From Gordonia humi (GTDB lineage: Bacteria > Actinomycetota > Actinomycetes > Mycobacteriales > Mycobacteriaceae), in the NCBI RefSeq assembly GCF_014197435.1, contig NZ_JACIFP010000001.1:1364001-1428000 (forward strand): DNA of 64,000 bases, read 5' to 3'. Each line of letters opens with the position of its first letter. The stretch's first letter is position 1. Below are positions 12,130 through 20,664 of the stretch, one piece after another. The translations under genes were made by a program, and so were the position numbers. Under the pieces are notes generated by a model. It had not been told where the DNA came from. It made no database searches and worked only from the letters and a program-made list of their open reading frames with translations.

Positions 12130-13571
12130 CGGACACTCGCACTCGTCCGGTCCTCGTCGTCGCCGTCCTCGTCGTCGTCGGCGCGCTGACCGCGTCGTCG
12201 ATGGCGGTCGGCGACTCGGCGAGTTCTCATCGCACCGCCGTCGCGTTGTCGCCGGTGACGGTCGTCAACGACGCCGGTGTCCCTGACTCGGTACTGGTGA
12301 GTCGCACTCTGTTCGAGTCCGCATCCTCCGCCGTGGTGGTCTCCGCGGACGCCGCACCGCAGCAGCGGAGTCGAGCCGCCGAGGTCGCGACCGAGCACCA
12401 CGTCCCCGTCTTCGAGGTTGGCGACGATGTCGGCGCCGTCCGCGACGAACTCGATCGGCTGCATGCGCGAAGCGTTCTTACGGTCGGCGATGCTCCAGAC
12501 GTCGGTGTGCCGACGTCCGATGACGATCCCGAACCCGCCGTCGTGTCGTCGACCGCAGAGCAGGACGCTCTCGTGCTGGTGGCCGGCGGTGCCGACGCGA
12601 TGGCAACAGCGGAGTCGGCGGGGGTGGACGCGATCGCGCTGCCCGCCGCGGACCCCAGATCGACCGGACGCTCGGTCGCCGCGCTGAAGCACGACGTCGA
12701 CCGTCCGGTGCTCGCGATCGGCCGCTTCGGCGACGAGGCAGCCGTGAGTTCGCAGATCGATGCGGCACGGACCGTTCCCGAACTGCCCGGCGGCGGACAA
12801 CTGGTGTTCCCGGGACGGCGCATGGTGTCGCTCTACGGGTCGCCGGGCACCGCCGACCTGGGACCGCTCGGCGCACAGGGGATCGATGCGTCTATCCGCC
12901 GCGTGCGGCGCATGGCGAGGCAGTACGAGAAGATCTCGGACGCGCCGGTCGTGCCCGCCTTCGAGATCATCGCGACCGTCGCGTCGGCCGCGCCGGGCTA
13001 CCGGGGCGCGTACACCGACCCGATCGATCCGGCGGTGCTGAAGCCGTGGATCGACGCGGCGGAGAAGGCGGGTGTCTACGTCACGCTCGACCTGCAGCCG
13101 GGGCGCATGGACTTTCTGACCCAGGCCAAGATGTATCGCGACCTGCTGCGTCGTCCAAACGTCGGTCTGGCACTCGACCCGGAGTGGCGACTCAAACCCG
13201 ATCAGAAGCATCTGACGCAGATCGGCGCCGTCGATCCCGCCGAGGTGAACCGCACCGCCGACTGGCTGGCGGGGATCGTCCGCGAGGGGAGCCTGCCGCA
13301 GAAGGCGTTCGTGCTGCATCAGTTCGACAAGGACATGCTCGGCGACCGCAGCCGTCTGGACACGTCGCATCCCGAACTGGCGACGGTCATCCACGCCGAC
13401 GGTCACGGGATCCCGTCGGTCAAGATGCTCACGTGGCGGCGCATCGTCGCGGGCCTGCCCCCGAACACGTGGCTGGGATGGAAGAACTTTTACACGGAGG
13501 ACAAGCCGATGTTCTCCCCGCGCCGCACGCTGCGCGTGACTCCGGAACCGTGGTTCATCTCGTATCAGTGA
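12126..13571 (+). CDS. exported protein, cell-wall-binding-like N-domain plus TIM-barrel-like C-domain
   Basis: 481 residues. One N-terminal hydrophobic segment (VLVVAVLVVVGALTASSMAV) serves as signal or anchor. Residues about 45-230 alternate Rossmann-like units (SVLVSRTLFESASSAVVVSAD, VLTVGD, ALVLVAGG) that resemble the cell-wall-binding repeat 2 fold. Residues about 240-480 look like a polysaccharide-deacetylase or glycosidase-like barrel (YGSPGTADLG, PAFEIIATVAS, YVTLDLQPGRMDFL, LALDPEWR, DGHGIPSVKMLTW). Function unknown; a cell-wall role is inferred from export and fold only. Translationally coupled to the membrane protein upstream. Confidence 0.7.
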   Translation: MTDTRTRPVLVVAVLVVVGALTASSMAVGDSASSHRTAVALSPVTVVNDAGVPDSVLVSRTLFESASSAVVVSADAAPQQRSRAAEVATEHHVPVFEVGDDVGAVRDELDRLHARSVLTVGDAPDVGVPTSDDDPEPAVVSSTAEQDALVLVAGGADAMATAESAGVDAIALPAADPRSTGRSVAALKHDVDRPVLAIGRFGDEAAVSSQIDAARTVPELPGGGQLVFPGRRMVSLYGSPGTADLGPLGAQGIDASIRRVRRMARQYEKISDAPVVPAFEIIATVASAAPGYRGAYTDPIDPAVLKPWIDAAEKAGVYVTLDLQPGRMDFLTQAKMYRDLLRRPNVGLALDPEWRLKPDQKHLTQIGAVDPAEVNRTADWLAGIVREGSLPQKAFVLHQFDKDMLGDRSRLDTSHPELATVIHADGHGIPSVKMLTWRRIVAGLPPNTWLGWKNFYTEDKPMFSPRRTLRVTPEPWFISYQ

Positions 13572-13648
13572 CACTCGTGGAATATCGCTCTGACCATACG
13601 ATTTAATAGTTTCACCTTCCGCGTTGTAGGCTGTATCAGGTCGCAACA

Positions 13649-13744
<96 letters not shown>

Positions 13745-13751
<7 letters not shown>

Positions 13752-13785
13752 GGCCTGCGGAGACGCAAGCCAGGGCCTCCTCGTA
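13745..13785 (+). terminator. terminator hairpin after tRNA-Pro
   Basis: AGGCCCTGGC (13745-13754) pairs with GCCAGGGCCT (13769-13778), with an inner TGCG/CGCA pair, then CCTCCTCG. The left arm belongs to the 72-bp repeat and the right arm to the element, so the element brings its own second arm. The chromosomal version at attR has a similar stem of different sequence. Confidence 0.7.
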
Positions 13786-13816
13786 TGTCGGGGACTGCCG
13801 AGCATTCCAGAGTGAT

Positions 13817-13837
13817 AGTCCGCAGTGAGTCCGCAGT
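13817..13837 (+). promoter_or_regulatory. left arm-type integrase sites (2x AGTCCGCAGT)
   Basis: AGTCCGCAGT at 13817-13826 and 13828-13837, an 11-bp period. The same pair with the same spacing is found at the other end of the element (25494-25514). Matching tandem decamers inside both ends are the usual form of arm-type binding sites for tyrosine integrases. Confidence 0.7.
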
Positions 13838-13840
13838 GGT

Positions 13841-15001
13841 TCAAGCGAGGGCCGCTGCTGCGGCCTTGTCGAGAGCGTTGGCGACCGCTTCCAGATCATC
13901 GGGGAACAGGTCTGCGTACGTATCCAACGTGAGTGCAGCGGACTTGTGCCCCAGCATTGTCTGCACGGCCTTCACGTTCGCGCCGGCACTGATCGCCAGC
14001 GACGCAGCGGTGTGCCGTAGATCGTGCAGTGTCGGCCGTGGCCAGTCCGTCGTCGGCTCAGGATGATCAGCGTCGATGCCACGCAGCCGCTCGATCGTCG
14101 GGTTGAACACCCGCGTGCGGAACGTTGCGATCCGCAGGACACCGCCGTTTGGTGCCTGGAAGACAAGATCCTCTCGCCCCTTATCCTCCATCAGGGAGGC
14201 GAGCCCCGTGGACAGCAGCTTGGGGAACGGCACGGATCGGCGTTCGTGGCCCTTCGGCGTCGACCACGTCAGCTTCCCCTTTACCTCAGTCACCGAGCGG
14301 CGGACATTCACCCGACGACGCAGCATGTCGACATCCTGCACCTGTAGGGCCGCCATCTCCCCGTAGCGCAGCCCGGTATAGGCGAGGAACAGGACGGCGA
14401 GACCATCGCGCGGCATCGCTTCGGCGAGCTCGTGCACCTGCTGGTGGGTGAGGTACGCGCGTGCCTGGTGTTCGCGCCGCGGGGCCTTCACGCCATCACA
14501 CGGGTTTCGGGGAATACGACGGTCCTCGACCCCGACCTGGCAGACCATCCGCAGTACTCCGAGAGCGTTCTCAATCGTGGCGGGAGACGACTCTTCGCTC
14601 ATTTCTGCGACCCATGACCGGACGGCTGACGTCTGTACATCGGCGAGTTGCACTCGCGCCCACCGATCTCGTACATGTGCCGACCATCCCGACTCGCGGG
14701 CTGCTTTGGTCGATGCCTTCACGTGGCCCTGCATCGTGAGCCACTGCTCGTGCATTTGTTCAACAGTGACCGTCCCAGCACCTGGGGCGATGTAGGTTCC
14801 GGTGACGATGGTCGACGTAATGTCGTCGAGCCAGCGTTGCGCGTCGACCTTCCGGCTGAACGCTTTCGAGTGTTCCCGGCTGTCGCTGTCGACGTATCGT
14901 GCGCGCCACCGCATCCCCTTGCCGTCATTAGCTGAGGGAGTCCCGTCGGCCTTGCGCCAGCGGTCCTCGACGCCGGCGCGACGGTTACGGCGCTGAGTCA
15001 T
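13841..15001 (-). CDS. int: tyrosine-type site-specific integrase
   Basis: 386 residues. It has an N-terminal arm-binding region, a SAM-like core-binding domain (residues about 75-160) and a catalytic domain. The catalytic residues are visible: Arg in YTGLRYGEM, His and Arg in HDLRHTAAS, His in MLGHKS, and the Tyr nucleophile in TLDTYADLF. It would recombine the tRNA-Pro attachment cores. Its 3' end lies next to attL and the arm sites. Its ATG overlaps the stop of the XRE regulator gene, so the two are made from one leftward transcript. Confidence 0.95.
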   Translation of the reverse strand: MTQRRNRRAGVEDRWRKADGTPSANDGKGMRWRARYVDSDSREHSKAFSRKVDAQRWLDDITSTIVTGTYIAPGAGTVTVEQMHEQWLTMQGHVKASTKAARESGWSAHVRDRWARVQLADVQTSAVRSWVAEMSEESSPATIENALGVLRMVCQVGVEDRRIPRNPCDGVKAPRREHQARAYLTHQQVHELAEAMPRDGLAVLFLAYTGLRYGEMAALQVQDVDMLRRRVNVRRSVTEVKGKLTWSTPKGHERRSVPFPKLLSTGLASLMEDKGREDLVFQAPNGGVLRIATFRTRVFNPTIERLRGIDADHPEPTTDWPRPTLHDLRHTAASLAISAGANVKAVQTMLGHKSAALTLDTYADLFPDDLEAVANALDKAAAAALA

Positions 15002-15462
15002 GGTTCCGGAGTCTCGCTGCGTTGCATGTCGAAATAGATCTCGCGTTCGCGATTCGTGAGGCCCGACAGAAGGCTAGGATGGTTCGCCACCAGGTCGGAG
15101 GCCTGAGTCGGTACACCGGTCATCCGTATTTCTGCGGCAGCGATTCTTGCCCTGTTGACCGACCAATCCTCGATCAGCCGCTTGAGCGCCAGGAGGTCGT
15201 CCGAGTTCTCGTCCAGCAATTGCTCGACGTCAACAGAGAAGATTCTCGCCAAGGCTTCTAAGTCCGCCACCGTGATCGGACGTCTGCCTGATTCCATTCG
15301 CGTGATCGTTGTCGGATCAATCTTCGGCCTGCCTAGTTCGACTGCAAGACGATCAGCAAGTTCCGCCTGCGAAATCCCTAGTGCCTGCTTGCGAAGCACG
15401 AACACGTTCCGGCCGACCCTCGCGTTCAACTCGCTTTCCGTTTCCTGCATAAGGGTCAGCAT
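14998..15462 (-). CDS. XRE-family regulator of the element
   Basis: 154 residues. A Cro/cI-type helix-turn-helix is at about residues 18-75 (RNVFVLRKQALGISQAELADRL, then TTITRMESGRRPITVADLEALA), followed by a C-terminal helical part of unknown function. It is co-transcribed with int and faces the rightward operon across an 88-bp gap that contains a long inverted repeat. It is the likely repressor or switch of the element. ATG at 15462; the internal Met at residue 5 is an alternative. Confidence 0.88.
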   Translation of the reverse strand: MLTLMQETESELNARVGRNVFVLRKQALGISQAELADRLAVELGRPKIDPTTITRMESGRRPITVADLEALARIFSVDVEQLLDENSDDLLALKRLIEDWSVNRARIAAAEIRMTGVPTQASDLVANHPSLLSGLTNREREIYFDMQRSETPEP

Positions 15463-15475
15463 GTCACTGGTTGAC

Positions 15476-15530
15476 GATCAGGACAAGTTGTGATTGTGTT
15501 GTCTGCGTCAGGTTCAGGTTGTTCCTGATC
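15476..15530. promoter_or_regulatory. inverted repeat in the divergent control region
   Basis: GATCAGGACAA (15476-15486) and TTGTTCCTGATC (15519-15530) are inverted copies with a one-base indel, 32 bp apart. They flank the space where both the leftward regulator promoter and the rightward operon promoter must lie. Likely operator of the XRE protein. Confidence 0.55.
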
Positions 15531-15550
15531 TAGAGTCAGATTGAGGAGTC

Positions 15551-15763
15551 ATGGACAAGCAGAAGTTCGCCGACGTGATGAACACGAAGCAGGTGTGCGC
15601 CTACTGGCCGTTCCTGAACCAGAACACGATGCGGTACATGCGGCATGCAGGAACCGGGCCCGCATCGTTCGTGATCAACGGCAAGGTCTTCTACCGGCGC
15701 GCTGAGGTCGAGCGCTGGTTGGCCGAGCAGGAGGCCGCGACGACTCGGGGCGGTGTCGCCTGA
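15551..15763 (+). CDS. excisionase-like helix-turn-helix protein
   Basis: 70 residues with a MerR/Xis-type winged helix: NTKQVCAYWPFLNQNTMRYMRHAG, then GKVFYRRAEVERWLAEQ. Proteins of this kind bind arm regions and steer integrases toward excision; some are plain regulators. It is the first gene of the rightward operon, with TTGAGGAG 3-7 nt before the ATG, and it overlaps the next gene by one base (TGATG). Confidence 0.8.
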   Translation: MDKQKFADVMNTKQVCAYWPFLNQNTMRYMRHAGTGPASFVINGKVFYRRAEVERWLAEQEAATTRGGVA

Positions 15764-15987
15764 TGGCCGCGAAGGCTGTGCGTTGCACACGGTGCGGCCG
15801 CCGCGCTCGCAAGCAGATCGAGGCGTGGAACGTCGAAACCCGTAGCGGGCGCATCGTCGCGGTGATCTGCCCAACGTGCCAGACGCCGGAAGACAACGCC
15901 GAAGCCGAGATCAACGAGGCAACCATCGAGTACATCGGCGTCACCCCAGACGGCCGAATCTACGGGCGACCGAAAGCAGTCCTATGA
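15763..15987 (+). CDS. small zinc-ribbon-like protein
   Basis: 74 residues. Two CxxC pairs (CTRCGRR near residue 8 and CPTCQ near residue 37) suggest a zinc ribbon. No family recognised. Overlaps both neighbours. Confidence 0.7.
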   Translation: MAAKAVRCTRCGRRARKQIEAWNVETRSGRIVAVICPTCQTPEDNAEAEINEATIEYIGVTPDGRIYGRPKAVL

Positions 15988-16154
15988 GCCGCCCACAGGA
16001 GCAGGCCGAGTTCGACAAGATCGAGAGGGCCGCCCTCTGCTCCGAGGTCGTGAGCCTTCTCAACGCTCGTCAGGTCGCGGACGGAAGCACCGCTCAACTG
16101 CGGCTGCTGGCACTCGTCCTCGACACGTTCCCCGAGCACGGAGCCGCCTCGTGA
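15984..16154 (+). CDS. small hypothetical protein
   Basis: 56 residues, starting MSRPQEQAEFDKIERAALC. Starts in an ATGA overlap with the gene before and ends in a GTGA overlap with the gene after. The first residues MSRPQE are shared with the next gene's SRPQE, which hints at a local duplication of the 5' end. Function unknown. Confidence 0.6.
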   Translation: MSRPQEQAEFDKIERAALCSEVVSLLNARQVADGSTAQLRLLALVLDTFPEHGAAS

Positions 16155-16291
16155 GCCGCCCGCAAGAAGATCACGCCGACCTCGGCCTGATCGAAGACGA
16201 CAACACCCCGGATATGCGAAAGACCCCGGTGCATCCCGCCAAGAACGTCACCGAGGTCTCCGAATCCAACAACCACCAGGAAGTGAACTAG
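16151..16291 (+). CDS. small hypothetical protein (46 aa)
   Basis: GTG start overlapping the previous stop; reads VSRPQEDHADLGLIEDD and ends SNNHQEVN. Very polar and probably disordered. The overlap at its start and its 2-bp distance to the next ATG support it as a member of the operon; nothing else does. Confidence 0.5.
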   Translation: MSRPQEDHADLGLIEDDNTPDMRKTPVHPAKNVTEVSESNNHQEVN

Positions 16292-16293
16292 CC

Positions 16294-16857
16294 ATGACTG
16301 TATCCACCTTCGACCTTGACCGCCAGACCGAGCCGCTCGTCCTCACATGTGAGAAGTGCGATACCTCGGTCCAGCTGCTCGGTGATCAGACCGCGGTCGA
16401 CACCGACATGATTAAGGCCGATTGGGAGGCCGAGCATCGGCACTGCGGTGACAGCCCTGAACTCAAGCACTGGGATGCGATGAGTCAGGCGATCCCCCAT
16501 ACCCAGTTCGGACTCGAGCAACAGATCGGGCCGCGACCATCGTGGTCGGATCCGAGCAACGACAAGGTGGGGGGACTGATCCCGTCCTACGGATCTTCCA
16601 CCGCTCGCACCCACTTGAGCCTGCACAACGGACTGCCGACCGGCGACACGTACACCCCGGCCTACGTGAGCGTGTGCGCTCGACTGCGGAGCACGGTAAA
16701 CGGCGGCCCCGTCGTCGGAATGACCACGCACAAGTACTACGACGGCGAATGGCTTCGTCGCGGCACCGCACTCACACCGGACGAAGCGCGCCACCACGCG
16801 GCACTTCTCGTTGCTGCAGCCGACCTCGCCGAATCAGAGATCGGAGGTTCCTGCTAG
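16294..16857 (+). CDS. hypothetical protein of the element
   Basis: 187 residues. A CEKCDTS pair near residue 19 and a later HRHCGD suggest a metal site at the N-terminus. The C-terminal part (residues about 130-180) has the shape of a small alpha/beta domain ending in a helix (LTPDEARHHAALLVAAADLAE). Family not recognised. Confidence 0.65.
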   Translation: MTVSTFDLDRQTEPLVLTCEKCDTSVQLLGDQTAVDTDMIKADWEAEHRHCGDSPELKHWDAMSQAIPHTQFGLEQQIGPRPSWSDPSNDKVGGLIPSYGSSTARTHLSLHNGLPTGDTYTPAYVSVCARLRSTVNGGPVVGMTTHKYYDGEWLRRGTALTPDEARHHAALLVAAADLAESEIGGSC

Positions 16858-16924
16858 CAGTTCTTCCCCCGGGTGCGCCGCCCCGCGGCGTCAGGCTCCT
16901 GACCACTCCGCCCTGAAACCCAGC

Positions 16925-16954
16925 GTCCCGCCCCTCGCATCCGAGGGGCGGGAC
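16925..16954 (+). terminator. 13-bp perfect hairpin in the element operon
   Basis: GTCCCGCCCCTCG (16925-16937) pairs with CGAGGGGCGGGAC (16942-16954) around a 4-nt loop, with no T-tract. It sits in the only sizeable gap of the left half of the operon, before the zinc-finger and primase genes. It may act as an attenuator or an RNA-processing stem. Confidence 0.5.
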
Positions 16955-16973
16955 AGGAAGAGAACACCCAGAC

Positions 16974-17180
16974 ATGTTCAACACGCAGTCTATCCGACCA
17001 CGGTCGGAAGCGGAGCAACCCGACGACCGGGTCATCCGCGAGCACATCGAAGCGCTCGCCGAGCACGGCTACGTCGTCGGCGTCCGCTGCCGCAACTGTG
17101 GGGCGATCCTGACCGCCCGCCGCTCCGTCGACCTGCACGTCGGTCCCGTCTGCCGGGGGCGGGTGGACACCAGTGCCTAG
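16974..17180 (+). CDS. DUF6011-like zinc-finger protein
   Basis: 68 residues. The core VRCRNCGAILTARRSVDLHVGPVCRGR fits DUF6011, a short Cys-rich domain common in actinophages and islands (C..CG, then GP.C). Probably binds zinc and nucleic acid. AGGAAG precedes the ATG. Its last 8 nt overlap the start of the primase gene. Confidence 0.7.
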   Translation: MFNTQSIRPRSEAEQPDDRVIREHIEALAEHGYVVGVRCRNCGAILTARRSVDLHVGPVCRGRVDTSA

Positions 17181-19563
17181 TCCCGCATACGACCGCATCA
17201 TCGATGCTTTGCACGCCGCTGGCTGCCGCGTCTTCGAGAAGTCGAACGGCACCGCGACAGCACAAGCACCCGGACACTCGTCTGCCGATCGCTCGATCAC
17301 CCTCGCCCCGGCCGACACGTACGCCGGCATCGTCATCGCCTCACACGCTGATCCGATCGAGAACGTCCTCAACGCGCTCGGCTTGACGTTCGCCGACCTA
17401 CACGACGAACCGCGCGGCCACGGTCGACGACCCGAACCGACACCTCCGACGCCCGACCAGATCGAACGCATCCGCAAACGAGACGAGATGAAGCAAGTGC
17501 ACGAGCAGGAGCGCCGCCGCGAACTCGACGAGGCAACACGGATCGCGGCCGCAGCTCAGCTCGGTGACGACGCGACACCGGAGCAGGTCGGTGCTCTCGC
17601 CTCCGTGATCGCGACAGCATCCGATCCGGTCGCAGACACACCGCCGATCGCAGACGAGCCGCCAGCAGACCCCGAACCTCCCGCCGACGACCAGCGGCAG
17701 AAGTCTGTGGCAACGCGCCTGGTCGAACTCGCCCTCGACGACTACCAGCTCGGCCTGTCCGACGACGAGGAACCGTTCGGCACCTCGAAGACCACACCCC
17801 ATATTGCGATGATGCTGCGCGGCGGGCGCACCGGGCTGCGCGCTGAACTGGCCCGCAAGTTCTTCGCGCTCAACGGATCAGCAGCGCCCGCACAGGCCCT
17901 GGCCGACTCCCTCACCGTCCTGGAAGGAATGGCCGCCCTGGAGGACCCGACCCGCCTGTACCTGCGTGTGGCCGAAACCGACGACGCGGTCTACATTGAC
18001 TGCGGCGACGTCGACGGCACCGTGATCCGTATCGCCGACGGTGCATGGGAACTGATCGACCACGCCCCGGTCACGTTCACCCGCACGAAGCTGACCGCCA
18101 TGTACCCGCGGCCCGAGCGTGGTGGCGACCTCGCCGAACTGTGGGACTTCATCCCGATCGCCGAACAGGATCGTCCGGTACTGCTCGCGGTTCTGGTGCA
18201 AGCGCTCACTCAGGTCGACGTCGCACACCCTGTGTTGGCGTACCTCGCCGAGCAGGGATCAGCGAAGTCCTCGACCACGCGCATCACCGTCGACCTCCTC
18301 GATCCATCGCCGGTCCCATTGCGCCAAGCCCCGCGCGACGCCGACTCCTGGGTGACCGCCGCGGCCGGATCGTGGGTCGTGGCCCTGGACAATCTGTCCG
18401 GTCTCCCCGCGTGGCTCTCCGACAGCTTGTGCCGCGCATCGACCGGCGACGGCAACGTCAAACGTGCGCTCTACTCCGACTCCGGTCTGTCCGTGGTCAA
18501 GTTCCGGCGCTGCGTCATCATCAACGGCATCGACCTCGGTGCCCTGCGCGGTGACCTCGGCGAACGCCTCGCGCTCGTCGACCTACCGCGTATCCCGAAG
18601 AACAAGCGCCGCAACGAGAAAGAACTCAATCTCGCGTGGTCTGATGCACGCCCCAGGATCCACGGTGCACTGCTCGACCTTGCCGCCCGCGTCCATCAGA
18701 CCCTTCCCACGATCGACCTCGACGAGGCCCCGCGCATGGCCGACTTCGCTCGCGTCCTCGCCGCGGTAGACCAGGTCCTCTGCACCGAGGGCCTGACCCG
18801 GTACAGCGACCGCGCCGAACGCATCGCCGAAGACTCCCTGTCTGCCGACGATTTCATCGGCCGCATCCGGTCGAGCCACTACGAGGCCGACGGCCGCACC
18901 AGCGCTGAAGTCCTCGCCGACATTCGCGGCACGTTCGGTGACGAGAAGCCGCCGCGTGACTGGCCGAAGAACTCGCGGGCGGTCACCACCCTGTTGCGTC
19001 GGCACGCGCCAGCACTGCGCGCGATCGGCTGGATCATCGACGACGACGGCGGCCGCAACCACCGCAAGATCACCGAGTGGACCATCACTCCCCCGCCACC
19101 AGAGAGTAGAGGGAAATCAGACCCGCGTGCCCCGCAAGACCCGCAAACCGCATCTGACCTGCGAGGACATGGCGAAAACCCTGCGGGGCAGACGCGGGTC
19201 AGCGACAACGCGGTAACCCGCACTGACCCGCACCGCGGGTTACGCGGGTCACGCGGAAATCCTTCCCCCGCGCCTGACCCGCACCAAAAAATCAGCGAAC
19301 CAGCAGGTCAGGCCCGGTTTGCGGGTCACGCGGGTCACGCGGGTCACGAATACGCCTCTGCTCCAACTACGACCCCCGGCGGTCTGACACCCGATTCGCC
19401 CGGGCAGACCGACCGCGTCGCACGCGCGCTCGCCAACGCCCGCCAGAGCGTCGACTGCCGACACTGCGGCGAACCGATCCCCGAATACGCACCGACCGAC
19501 CGCGCCGCCGGATATCACTCCGACCGCGCCGCCTGCATCCAAGCCGAAAAGAGAACAGCATGA
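17173..19563 (+). CDS. primase/ATPase-like replication protein with degenerate CHC2 finger
   Basis: 796 residues, the largest protein of the element. Residues 18-78 follow the layout of a primase CHC2 zinc finger and its tail (ALGLTFADLHDE), but the usual Cys residues are replaced (APGHSSADRS, IASHADP). Residues about 90-180 are a charged helical linker. Residues about 330-520 look like a helicase-type ATPase: EQGSAKSST at the place of a P-loop, WVVALDNLSGLPAWLSD as the acidic strand, then STGDGNVKRALY. The C-terminal ~150 residues are low complexity and end in a CxxC finger (CRHCGEP). The DNA of that tail holds seven GCGGGTCA repeats. Likely the replication initiator of the element; no experimental homologue is known to me. 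GTG start inside the preceding gene. Confidence 0.75.
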   Translation: MPSPAYDRIIDALHAAGCRVFEKSNGTATAQAPGHSSADRSITLAPADTYAGIVIASHADPIENVLNALGLTFADLHDEPRGHGRRPEPTPPTPDQIERIRKRDEMKQVHEQERRRELDEATRIAAAAQLGDDATPEQVGALASVIATASDPVADTPPIADEPPADPEPPADDQRQKSVATRLVELALDDYQLGLSDDEEPFGTSKTTPHIAMMLRGGRTGLRAELARKFFALNGSAAPAQALADSLTVLEGMAALEDPTRLYLRVAETDDAVYIDCGDVDGTVIRIADGAWELIDHAPVTFTRTKLTAMYPRPERGGDLAELWDFIPIAEQDRPVLLAVLVQALTQVDVAHPVLAYLAEQGSAKSSTTRITVDLLDPSPVPLRQAPRDADSWVTAAAGSWVVALDNLSGLPAWLSDSLCRASTGDGNVKRALYSDSGLSVVKFRRCVIINGIDLGALRGDLGERLALVDLPRIPKNKRRNEKELNLAWSDARPRIHGALLDLAARVHQTLPTIDLDEAPRMADFARVLAAVDQVLCTEGLTRYSDRAERIAEDSLSADDFIGRIRSSHYEADGRTSAEVLADIRGTFGDEKPPRDWPKNSRAVTTLLRRHAPALRAIGWIIDDDGGRNHRKITEWTITPPPPESRGKSDPRAPQDPQTASDLRGHGENPAGQTRVSDNAVTRTDPHRGLRGSRGNPSPAPDPHQKISEPAGQARFAGHAGHAGHEYASAPTTTPGGLTPDSPGQTDRVARALANARQSVDCRHCGEPIPEYAPTDRAAGYHSDRAACIQAEKRTA
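19194..19346 (+). repeat. iteron-like GCGGGTCA repeats in the 3' end of the primase gene
   Basis: Seven perfect copies: direct at 19194, 19244, 19321, 19330 and 19339, inverted (TGACCCGC) at 19224 and 19275. The last three are tandem with a 9-bp period, and near-matches (GCGGGTTA 19235, ACCCGC 19121) extend the cluster. A short A-run (19284-19290) lies between the groups. Iterons next to or inside an initiator gene are typical origins. Confidence 0.65.
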
Positions 19564-19742
19564 TCCCCGCATTCGTCCCCTTGTGGGACCGCAAAGGGCG
19601 TCTCGTCGTCGCCTACGACACCACCGACTACCGCGCCCTGGTCATCAACGAAGACACCGCCAAGGTCGAGGACGCCGCACCACCGCTCTACCGCCACAGC
19701 CCGCCGCCTGCACCGTCTACACCCATGGAGGCCACCCGATGA
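19560..19742 (+). CDS. small hypothetical protein
   Basis: 60 residues, starting MIPAFVPLWDRKGRLVVAYD, with a proline-rich tail. ATGA overlap with the primase gene and a 4-nt overlap with the next gene. Unknown family. Confidence 0.6.
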   Translation: MIPAFVPLWDRKGRLVVAYDTTDYRALVINEDTAKVEDAAPPLYRHSPPPAPSTPMEATR

Positions 19743-20179
19743 TCTCTCCCAACCCCGCCACCGACCATCTGATCCGCGCCGCCCGCGTAGCCCTCGGAGC
19801 CGCCGAATGGCTACTCGAGTCAGCCTCCGACCACGGCCATGCGGACGGGTGCTGCGACGCCCAGAGCGAGAACTTGTCCACAGCGCTGCTCGACATGCCA
19901 AGGCTGCTCGCCCAGTTCGACTACTACAGCGACGGCCGACCGATCCTGTCGTTCGTGTCGATCGACGGCGACTCGATTATCGCCTCCCAGCTGTGGCCGG
20001 CCGACCCGGCCGACCACCCGACCTCACCGTTCGACTCGCCCAAGTATTCGCTGCCGCCAGACCGCGAACCCGGCGACCGAGGCTACGCGGTCGTCACCTG
20101 GGACCCGAGCGACTTCACCGGGACCGTCCGATACATCGAACCGCTGACTGTCGTTCGGTCGCTGGAGGTCGTCCGGTGA
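19739..20179 (+). CDS. hypothetical protein of the element
   Basis: 146 residues. The first half is helical with a HADGCCDAQ cluster near residue 34; the second half is beta-rich and acidic (GYAVVTWDPSDFTGTVRYIE). No family recognised. Coupled by 4-nt overlaps on both sides. Confidence 0.6.
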   Translation: MISPNPATDHLIRAARVALGAAEWLLESASDHGHADGCCDAQSENLSTALLDMPRLLAQFDYYSDGRPILSFVSIDGDSIIASQLWPADPADHPTSPFDSPKYSLPPDREPGDRGYAVVTWDPSDFTGTVRYIEPLTVVRSLEVVR

Positions 20180-20664
20180 GCTACGCCGACCAGGTAGCCG
20201 AACTGGCGGAGGCATTCCACCATGACCCCGGATTCTGGCGATTCTGGTACTTCGATGGAGACCTTCTGCGCTCGCCGTTCGTAGGGCGCGTCCTTGACCA
20301 GAATGGACGCGAGCTCCGATTGTGGACAAGCCGGTTCAATACCGCCCAGGGCGACACCGGCTACCACTACGTCGAGGGCACTGACCGCTTCATCAACGCC
20401 ATCCGGCCTGCAATGGGCCGGTTCCTCAGCGGCGCAGAGTCTCGCGACAATGCGGCTCTCGTGATCGGCAAAGTAGAGCCCGAGAACATCCTCGGGCCCG
20501 ACGAAGACGTCGCCCCGATGACCGGCGCCATGCGTGCACAGAGCCTCACGATCACAGAACTGTTCGTGATCCACCAGGGACGCCACGACGACGCTGCCGA
20601 GCGGCTCCACCGCAGATATCGGGTGCCCGTCTCAGTGCGAAGCGTTTGGGAGACGTGGCCATGA
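20176..20664 (+). CDS. hypothetical protein of the element
   Basis: 162 residues, GTG start. Aromatic-rich N-terminus (FHHDPGFWRFWYFDGD). No membrane segment or known motif. Coupled by 4-nt overlaps on both sides. Confidence 0.6.
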   Translation: MSYADQVAELAEAFHHDPGFWRFWYFDGDLLRSPFVGRVLDQNGRELRLWTSRFNTAQGDTGYHYVEGTDRFINAIRPAMGRFLSGAESRDNAALVIGKVEPENILGPDEDVAPMTGAMRAQSLTITELFVIHQGRHDDAAERLHRRYRVPVSVRSVWETWP

